NCBI GenBank assembly: GCA_014338185.1
Contig: QUBV01000013.1
Coordinates: 1 to 64,000 of the forward strand
Direction of reading: 5' to 3'
Length of the DNA stretch: 64,000 bases
Origin: Lysobacterales bacterium
GTDB taxonomy: Bacteria > Pseudomonadota > Gammaproteobacteria > Xanthomonadales > Rhodanobacteraceae
Shown here: positions 58,546 to 64,000 of the stretch, piece by piece
How the letters are laid out: each line of letters starts with the position of its first letter
Numbering within the stretch: position 1 is the stretch's first letter
Program-made: the position numbers and the translations under genes
The notes under the pieces: model-generated
Database searches by the model: none
The model's input: the letters and a program-made list of their open reading frames with translations, nothing else
What the model was told of the DNA's origin: nothing

Positions 58546-58568
58546 AGTGGCCGTCCGGTAGATTGACC

Positions 58569-58623
58569 GCATGTCGCGTTCATCACCGTTCGAAGCCGTT
58601 AATGAAAATCAGGTCCGTATGGC
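58569..58623 (-). repeat. 55-bp tail repeat, copy 1 (3' end of the LRR gene)
   Basis: Encodes the DLIFINGFER ending and stop of the LRR gene plus 14 bases after it. It matches 59911-59965 at 52 of 55 positions in the same orientation. Confidence 0.8.
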
Positions 58624-59716
58624 ATCCGTCCGACCAGGCGTGGCCCACGGCGGCATCCCACGCGGCATCGCTCGGCGAAGGCGAGCTGAGGCGATTCGGG
58701 CACAGGCGCGACTCCCCATTCACCAGATTATTGGGACTCGGTACCGCCGGCGGCGTACCGCTGAGCTGGTTGTACTCCACCCGGAGCCCCTTCAGATTGG
58801 CCAGCGCCGAGAGGCTTGGAATGGAGCCGCTGAGCTGGTTGTTTTTCAGCCGTAAGTATTGCAGATTGACCAGAGCCGAGAGGTCGGGAATGGAGCCGCT
58901 GAGCCGGTTTCCGTCCAGGTAGAGGCCCTGCAGATTCTCCAGCGCCGAGAGGCTTGGAATGGAGCCGCTGAGCCGGTTGCCCATCAGCAGGAGATACTGC
59001 AGGTTGACCAGCGCCGAGAGGTCGGGGATGGGGCCGCTGAGCTGGTTGTTCATCAGCACGAGCTGTTGCAGATTGACCAGCGCCGAGAGGTCAGGGATGG
59101 GGCCGCTGAGCTGGTTGTTGTGCAGCTCGAGAACCTGCAAATTCCCCAGCGCCGAGAGGCTGGGGATGGAGCCGCTGAGCTGGTTGTTGTACAGCAAGAG
59201 ATATTGCAGATTGACCAGCGTCGAGAGGCTTGGAATGGAGCCGCTGAGCTGGTTGTTGGCCAGATAGAGGCGCTGCAGGCTGCCCAACGTCGAGAGGCTG
59301 GGGATGGGGCCGGTGAGCTGGTTGCCGGACAGATCGAGATTTTCTAGATTGAGCAGCGCCGAGAGGCTTGGAATGGAGCCGCTAAGCTGGTTGTCGGACA
59401 GCCAGACGGTTTCCAGATTGGCCAGCGCCGAGAGGTCGGGAAGGGAGCCGCTGAGCTGGTTCTCGGACAGGTCGATAAACCTCACATGCTGGTCCGCGCC
59501 GTTGCAGACGATGCCTTCCCAGGCGTCTTCGCAAGGATCTCCGGTGAGCCAGTTGTTGTCGCTCAGCCAGTTGGCGCCATTGGTGCTGTTGTAGAGATTC
59601 ACCAGCGCCTGGCGCTCGGCAGCGGGTACGGCGGCCCTGGCGGGTACGCACAGACCCAGCGCGCCAGTGAAGAGGAAGGCGGCCATAAGGCCACGCCAAG
59701 GGTTTGACGAATTCAT
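58583..59716 (-). CDS. Secreted leucine-rich-repeat protein with I-F-I-N-G-F-E tail
   Basis: 377 residues: a signal peptide (to about residue 29), a plant-type LRR N-cap (ERQALVNLYNSTNGANW and WEGIVCN), then eleven repeats of exactly 23 residues with the pattern LxxNQLSGSIPSLSALxNLQxL, a Cys-containing C-cap, and the tail HTDLIFINGFER. Repeats are nearly identical at DNA level (69-bp period), so copy number may change. Likely exported and involved in binding or adhesion. ATG 59716 has a gggggaaaa site upstream. Confidence 0.8.
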   Translation of the reverse strand: MNSSNPWRGLMAAFLFTGALGLCVPARAAVPAAERQALVNLYNSTNGANWLSDNNWLTGDPCEDAWEGIVCNGADQHVRFIDLSENQLSGSLPDLSALANLETVWLSDNQLSGSIPSLSALLNLENLDLSGNQLTGPIPSLSTLGSLQRLYLANNQLSGSIPSLSTLVNLQYLLLYNNQLSGSIPSLSALGNLQVLELHNNQLSGPIPDLSALVNLQQLVLMNNQLSGPIPDLSALVNLQYLLLMGNRLSGSIPSLSALENLQGLYLDGNRLSGSIPDLSALVNLQYLRLKNNQLSGSIPSLSALANLKGLRVEYNQLSGTPPAVPSPNNLVNGESRLCPNRLSSPSPSDAAWDAAVGHAWSDGCHTDLIFINGFER

Positions 59717-59910
59717 GCTTTTCCCCCGTGCGGATCTTGTGTTCTCTGGATGCTCGGTCGCGCTCGATCTTCTCCTCCGCATCGGTGACGCTAATAACGA
59801 CTGCCGTCCAGTGTCAGGGACAAATCCGGGCAAGCGAGGCATGCGCATGACGGTACGCCCACGTCGCCGACGAAGCATGCACCCGGGGACGCGTGCGGAC
59901 CCGGTGCGGC

Positions 59911-59965
59911 GCATGTCGCGTTCATCACCATTCGAAGCCGTTAATGAAGATCAGGTCCGGATGGC
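59911..59965 (-). repeat. 55-bp tail repeat, copy 2 (orphan gene end)
   Basis: Read leftwards it encodes PDLIFINGFEW and a stop but has no gene in front of it: only about 25 bases separate it from the murB-end repeat. Together with copy 1 it brackets the LRR gene. Confidence 0.75.
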
Positions 59966-59968
59966 GCT

Positions 59969-59990
59969 GGAGCCACGCATCGTGTGAAGG
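59969..59990 (+). repeat. Right copy of the 22-bp murB-end direct repeat
   Basis: Identical to the end of murB at 54176-54197 but detached from any murB coding sequence. Confidence 0.75.
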
Positions 59991-60046
59991 GCGCGGCCGT
60001 GCGCGAAAGCGGCGACGCGGTCACGCCCACCGCGCCGCAAGCTGGC

Positions 60047-60052
60047 TAGAAT
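60047..60052 (+). promoter_or_regulatory. Candidate -10 box of the DUF1800-DUF1501 pair
   Basis: TAGAAT lies 60 bases before the ATG at 60113. Confidence 0.4.
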
Positions 60053-60112
60053 CGGTGCCGCACCCAGCGATGCCAGGGCCGGCGTCACGTCCTTCCTCGC
60101 CCAGGAGCCGCC

Positions 60113-61921
60113 ATGTCGACCATCGCCACCTTCACCGGCTCGCGCCGCCAACTGTTCGATGCGCTGCTGGGCAGTGCCAGCAGCGCGGTCGAACCCGCGA
60201 CCGCACGCCGCCGCCCGGGCCGCACCGGCCTGCGTGAACTGGACCTGCCGGTGACGCCGCAGGCGCTGACCGTGCCACCACCGGCGATTCGCTGGCTCAC
60301 GCGCGCGACGCATGGCTTCAGCCTGCCCGAGCACGCGGCGTTCCTCGCGCTGGGCGGCGACGACGAAACCTGCTGGGCGGCCTGGCTGGCGCAGCAGCTC
60401 AACCCTGCCGGCATCGACGACAGCGCCTGCGACAACCGTATCGCCAGCGCCGCTTTCCAAACCCTGGGCATGACCGTGCCGCAGCTGTGGACACGTCGCA
60501 ACCAGATCGGCGGAAGCAACTACTTCGAGCGCATGCGCCCGATCGCCGAGGTGGAGGCGGCCACGATCATCCGCCAGATCTACAGCAGGCGGCAGTTGTT
60601 CGAGGTCATGGTGGGCTTCTGGCACGACCACTTCAGCACGTTCGGCTGGGACTACGACGGCGGGCCGATCTTCGTGCAACTCGATCGCGACGTGATTCGA
60701 CCCCATGCGCTGGGCAACTTCCGCACCATGCTCGAGGAAGTGGCCAAGTCGACGATGATGATGTACTACCTCGACCAGTACGCATCCAATCGTGACGGCC
60801 CCAACGAGAACTACGCGCGCGAGTTGCTGGAACTGCACACGCTGGGCGTGGAGAACTACGGCGGCATCCTCGCACCCGACGACCCCAGCCTGCCGATCGG
60901 CGTGGGTGGCGATGGCAACCCGGTGCGCCTCAAGTACGTTGACAACGACGTCTACGAGGCCGCGCGCGCCCTCACCGGCTGGACCATCCGCAACGGCCAC
61001 TGGCAGTACCCGAGCGAGAACGACGGCACCTTCACCTACCGCCTGCCCTGGCACGACCCGTCCAACAAGTACATCCTCAACCGATATTTCGCCTACAACG
61101 CGGGCGACAACGGCAACGACGGGCGCAAGTTGTTTGACATCCTGTGCGGCCATCCCGGCACCGCGCGCTTCGTGGCCACCAAGCTGTGCCGCCGCTTCGT
61201 CGGCGATGCACCTTCGACCGCGCTGGTCGACGCCGCGGCCAGCCTGTTCCAGTCCACGCGCAGCGCGCCCGACCAGATCAGCCAGGTGGTGGCGCTGATC
61301 CTGCAATCGAACGAGTTCAAGGCCAGCTGGGGCACCAAGATGAAACGCCCCGCGATGAGCGCGGTGAGTGCCTTGCGCGGCCTGCTCGCCGACTTCACCC
61401 CGGTGCTGGACAACTCCAATGCGTGGACCACCACCGAGGAGTTTCTGTCGCGCGTACGCCAGACCGGCCATCGCTGGTTCTACTGGCCCACGCCCAACGG
61501 TTATCCGGATGTGCAGTCGGCCTGGGCCAGCAGCAGCGCACTGGGCATGACCTTCAGGCTGCTCGCGCGCATTCCCGAGTTGCATGCGGTCAACGGCGAC
61601 AACGCCACGCCATTCATCGCCGACGTCCACGGCCAGACACTCGCGACCTTCTCCGACCCGGCCCAGCGCAACGCCAACAACATCGTCGGCTACTGGTGCG
61701 ACCGGGTGCTCGGCTACCGTCCCGAACCGCTGCGCACCACCCTGGTCGACTTCCTGCGCCAGAACGCGGGCGCCGACACCGCGCTGGACCTGGTCAGCGA
61801 CAGTGGTGGCTCCCACGCCGGCGTGTGGAACGGCAACGACCTGTCCAAGCACTACACGATCGCGCGTCTGCGCACCACGCTCGCGCTGCTGCTGTGCAGC
61901 CCCGAATTCCTGCGCCGCTGA
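60113..61921 (+). CDS. DUF1800 family protein
   Basis: 602 residues. Typical parts are RRQLFEVMVGFWHDHFST near residue 160, then GPNENYARELLELHTLGV, VYEAARALTGW, and KLCRRFVGD. Members are large proteins of unknown biochemical activity, nearly always next to a DUF1501 gene, as here (10-base gap). No clear signal peptide is visible at the N-terminus, which is unusual if the partner is exported. A role in cell-surface or exopolymer processes has been guessed for the family but is not shown. Confidence 0.85.
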   Translation: MSTIATFTGSRRQLFDALLGSASSAVEPATARRRPGRTGLRELDLPVTPQALTVPPPAIRWLTRATHGFSLPEHAAFLALGGDDETCWAAWLAQQLNPAGIDDSACDNRIASAAFQTLGMTVPQLWTRRNQIGGSNYFERMRPIAEVEAATIIRQIYSRRQLFEVMVGFWHDHFSTFGWDYDGGPIFVQLDRDVIRPHALGNFRTMLEEVAKSTMMMYYLDQYASNRDGPNENYARELLELHTLGVENYGGILAPDDPSLPIGVGGDGNPVRLKYVDNDVYEAARALTGWTIRNGHWQYPSENDGTFTYRLPWHDPSNKYILNRYFAYNAGDNGNDGRKLFDILCGHPGTARFVATKLCRRFVGDAPSTALVDAAASLFQSTRSAPDQISQVVALILQSNEFKASWGTKMKRPAMSAVSALRGLLADFTPVLDNSNAWTTTEEFLSRVRQTGHRWFYWPTPNGYPDVQSAWASSSALGMTFRLLARIPELHAVNGDNATPFIADVHGQTLATFSDPAQRNANNIVGYWCDRVLGYRPEPLRTTLVDFLRQNAGADTALDLVSDSGGSHAGVWNGNDLSKHYTIARLRTTLALLLCSPEFLRR

Positions 61922-61931
61922 GGAGCCGACC

Positions 61932-63329
61932 ATGCCTTCCTTCAATCGTCGTGACTTCCTCAAGGGCGTGAGCGCCCTCTCGCTCGCCGCCGGCACCGGC
62001 AGCCGGGCCAAGGCCTGGTTCAGCACCGGCGACCTGCTGCCCGCCGCAGCCACCAACGACACGCTGGTGATGGTGTTCCTGCGTGGCGCGATGGACGGCC
62101 TGAGCCTGCTGCCGCCCAGCGCCAGCAACGCCAACCGCGGCCACTACGAGTCCTACCGCAGCAGTACGCGGGTACCGGCCAGCGGCAACGGTGCCGGCCT
62201 CGCGCTGACGGGCACGCCCGACTGGCTGCTGCACCCGCGCGCCAGCGAACTGCGCAACCTCTACAACAGCCAGCACCTGGCAGTGGTGCTTGCCGCCGGG
62301 CAACTGCAGCCGGTGCCGGTGATCCGCAGCCATTTCGACGCCCAGGCCAACCTCGAGTTCGGCTTCGGTGGTGGTACCGGCAACAGCGTGGGCTGGTTCA
62401 CGCGCCACCTGGTCAGCGGCGGCCTGCCACCCACGGTCCCGCTGCCCGCGGTGTCGATGGGCGACATCACTGCCGCGAGTCTGCTCGGCAGCAGCGACAC
62501 CATCACGATGGGCGGCGGCGCGGATTTCCGGCTGACGACGTTCCATTGGTCATGGGACGGCGATGCGGCCGACCCGCCCGGCGTGGCCGGCGCCGGCGCC
62601 GTCGCGCGCATGAACGCGCTGTGGAACGGCACTACCGCGCTCGAACGCGCGGGCGCCGAAACCCTCGCCTCGCTCGCGCTGCTGCGCGGCATCGACTTTG
62701 CGGGCTACACGCCGTCGGGCGGCGCCAACTACGACTTGCCCTACAACGGCGGTTTCGGCGACCAGTTGCGCGACGTAGCCAACCTCATCAAGCAGGGCGT
62801 GGGCCTGCGCGCGGTCACGATCGACCTGGGCAACTGGGACACCCATGTCGGCCAAGGCAACCCGACCCAGAGCTGGGACTGGTTCGGCAATCAGGTCGAA
62901 AGCCTGTCCAAGGGCCTCAATGCGTTCTACACCGACCTCGCCAGCGGCCCGACCAATTACATGAATCAGGTCAGCGTGATCGTGGTGAGCGAGTTCGGCC
63001 GGCGCGTGCTCGAAAATGCCGACGGCGGCACCGACCACGGCTACGGCAACGTGATGCTGGCGCTGGGCGGGCGCGTCAACGGCGGCCAGGTGTACGGCAC
63101 CTTCCCGGGACTTTCCGGCGAGCAGCTGTACGAAGGCACCGATGTCGCGGTGACCACCGACTACCGCCGCGTGATCAGCGAGGCGCTGATCCGGCGCATG
63201 GGCAATCCCAACATCTACTACGTGTTCCCCGGCTATGCCGGCTACACGCCGATGGGCATCTTCCAGGGCAGCGACCTGCCCCCGGGCGACTACGACCAGA
63301 TCTTCCGCAACGGCTTCGATGGCGGTTGA
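61932..63329 (+). CDS. DUF1501 family protein with Tat signal and I-F-R-N-G-F-D tail
   Basis: 465 residues. A twin-arginine signal (FNRRDFLKGVSALSLAAG) indicates folded export to the periplasm. The body belongs to DUF1501, a branch of the alkaline-phosphatase/sulfatase superfamily: MVFLRGAMDGLSLLPP at the start, DLGNWDTHVGQ, VIVVSEFGRR and TDHGYGNVMLALGG in the metal-binding core. The end YDQIFRNGFDGG matches the tail of two other exported proteins in the window. It is translated with the DUF1800 gene. Confidence 0.88.
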   Translation: MPSFNRRDFLKGVSALSLAAGTGSRAKAWFSTGDLLPAAATNDTLVMVFLRGAMDGLSLLPPSASNANRGHYESYRSSTRVPASGNGAGLALTGTPDWLLHPRASELRNLYNSQHLAVVLAAGQLQPVPVIRSHFDAQANLEFGFGGGTGNSVGWFTRHLVSGGLPPTVPLPAVSMGDITAASLLGSSDTITMGGGADFRLTTFHWSWDGDAADPPGVAGAGAVARMNALWNGTTALERAGAETLASLALLRGIDFAGYTPSGGANYDLPYNGGFGDQLRDVANLIKQGVGLRAVTIDLGNWDTHVGQGNPTQSWDWFGNQVESLSKGLNAFYTDLASGPTNYMNQVSVIVVSEFGRRVLENADGGTDHGYGNVMLALGGRVNGGQVYGTFPGLSGEQLYEGTDVAVTTDYRRVISEALIRRMGNPNIYYVFPGYAGYTPMGIFQGSDLPPGDYDQIFRNGFDGG

Positions 63330-63362
63330 GCCGCGCGCGTACGCGCGAAGGCTCGCATCGCG

Positions 63363-64000
63363 TCAGGACTCGCTGCACTCGAAATGCACGAGGTCGGCGT
63401 CGTTGGCGCCATGCGCCTGGCCGAGGCTGATCGAGCCGAGCCGGCGCAGGTGCACCTCGTCGCGGTGCACGAGCACCTCGTGACCGGGGTCGGTGCGGAT
63501 CCAGCTGCCGTTGGTGGAGCGGTCGGCAAACATGAAGTGGCCGCGCTTCCATTCGATCAGCGCGTGATTGCGCGACACCCATTCGGTCTCGATCACGAGG
63601 CTGCTGGCCGGATCGCGACCGATTGAGAAGGTGGCGTCCTCGCCCAGCTCGAACACCTGCCCGCGATGGCGCAGCAGCAGGCGCGCACGCGCCGACACGG
63701 CCTGCTCGGCCTGCATCACGCGCTGCACGGTGGTGACGGGCGCGAGATCCTCCTGCCACAGCACGTCGACGATCTCCAGCGGCGCCTGCTTGCCCTGCAC
63801 CCAGGCGCTGCCGAGCGAGCGGATGCGCATGCCGGTCACGCTGGTGACGCCTTCCACGGTACTCGCGGTGGTCACGATCTGGTCGCGCCGCGCGAGCGTC
63901 TTGTCGGCCATGCGTGCGGCGACGTTGACCGCGTCGCCGAACACGTCACCATTCTCGAGCAGGGCCTCGCCATGGTGCAGACCGACGCGGATCGCGACGT
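63363..64000 (-). CDS. Class III adenylate/guanylate cyclase with C-terminal FHA domain (partial)
   Basis: About 211 residues are visible; the N-terminal part lies beyond the window end. The visible cyclase segment has IRVGLHHGEALLENGDVFGDAVNVAAR, the conserved second half of class III catalytic domains. After a linker comes an FHA domain (FSIGRDPASSLVI, then VSRNHALIEW and DRSTNGSWI), which binds phosphothreonine. It would link protein phosphorylation to cyclic nucleotide synthesis. It is convergent with the DUF1501 gene. Confidence 0.85.
   Translation of the reverse strand, partial: VAIRVGLHHGEALLENGDVFGDAVNVAARMADKTLARRDQIVTTASTVEGVTSVTGMRIRSLGSAWVQGKQAPLEIVDVLWQEDLAPVTTVQRVMQAEQAVSARARLLLRHRGQVFELGEDATFSIGRDPASSLVIETEWVSRNHALIEWKRGHFMFADRSTNGSWIRTDPGHEVLVHRDEVHLRRLGSISLGQAHGANDADLVHFECSES

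Larger units (their letters stand above)
54176..59990. mobile_element. Putative 5.8-kb insertion at the 3' end of murB
   Basis: The region is bounded by a 22-bp direct repeat (ggagccacgcatcgtgtgaa and two further bases) formed by the end of murB and an isolated copy at 59969. Inside are IS3 remnants of two kinds, an XRE regulator, an RHS C-terminal end with an AT-rich downstream gene, and an LRR gene. No integrase is present, so the element is either decayed, moved in trans, or arose by unequal recombination. Base composition and content differ from the housekeeping flanks. Confidence 0.6.

Noticed and set aside
58650..59475. CRISPR-like or non-coding satellite in the LRR region
   Set aside because: The 69-bp period is a multiple of three and encodes regular LRRs within one open gene.
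58569..59965. Integron cassette with attC sites
   Set aside because: The 55-bp repeats lack paired R/L core sites and attC-like folding, and no integrase is in the window.
54176..59990. Complete prophage or ICE at murB
   Set aside because: No integrase, replication, structural or conjugation genes. Only a regulator and cargo are present, so it is called a putative insert.

Overview
The window looks like chromosomal DNA from a high-GC gammaproteobacterium, most likely of the Xanthomonadales. I infer this from gene content: a two-step hutF/hutG histidine route, an EfpL (YeiP)-type elongation factor, a small DUF6587-like protein coupled to feoB, S53 peptidases, and DUF1800/DUF1501 pairs. Codon third positions are strongly G/C throughout, except in a short AT-rich stretch near 55.3-56.1 kb. 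Many promoters show a recognisable -10 hexamer just before the gene but a poor -35. No species can be named from sequence reading alone.

Layout. 0-0.4 kb: the end of an IS3-family element and tRNA-Phe, with a 19-bp duplication of the tRNA 3' end. 0.6-10.9 kb: an Fsr-like exporter, an old-yellow-enzyme reductase, a phosphodiesterase lipoprotein, the divergent hutF/hutI pair, a nitrobindin-like protein, a phosphodiester glycosidase, and the overlapping rRNA modification genes rsmC-rsuA. 11-20 kb: an ABC-F ATPase, a five-heme secreted cytochrome, a sedolisin, YebC, a small secreted protein and RluF. 20-27 kb: thpR, cinA-recA, hutU, two related beta-propeller-like secreted proteins (one truncated) and hutG. 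27-29.6 kb: feoA-feoB and a small Cys-rich membrane protein behind a predicted Fur site. 29.7-37.6 kb: leucine/isovalerate degradation genes (liuC, liuD, liuE) mixed with a TPR sulfotransferase, a cyanophycinase-like protein lacking its catalytic residues, and a short-chain dehydrogenase. 37.7-41.8 kb: efpL, a 100-bp tandem repeat array and two APC transporters. 43.4-47.4 kb: the methionine-salvage genes mtnB-mtnD-(PH protein)-mtnC and a membrane C13 peptidase. 47.4-54.2 kb: a two-gene glycosyltransferase unit, tRNA-Arg(CCT), an ALDH7-type dehydrogenase, pyrD and murB.

The accessory part is 54.18-59.99 kb. A 22-bp copy of the 3' end of murB recurs at the far side, so about 5.8 kb appears to have been inserted exactly at the murB stop codon. 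The insert holds two different IS3 fragments, an XRE regulator with its own operator-like inverted repeat and terminator, the C-terminal end of an RHS protein with a probable toxin tip, an AT-rich immunity candidate, and a secreted leucine-rich-repeat protein. A 55-bp repeat encoding an I-F-x-N-G-F-E tail flanks the LRR gene. Beyond it lie a DUF1800-DUF1501 pair and a cyclase/FHA protein cut by the window edge.

Two threads seem the most novel. One is the murB-end insertion with its exchangeable toxin, immunity and LRR content. The other is a short C-terminal tail (I-F-x-[DN]-G-F-[ED]) shared by otherwise unrelated exported proteins (propeller-like, LRR, DUF1501), which could be a sorting or processing signal.
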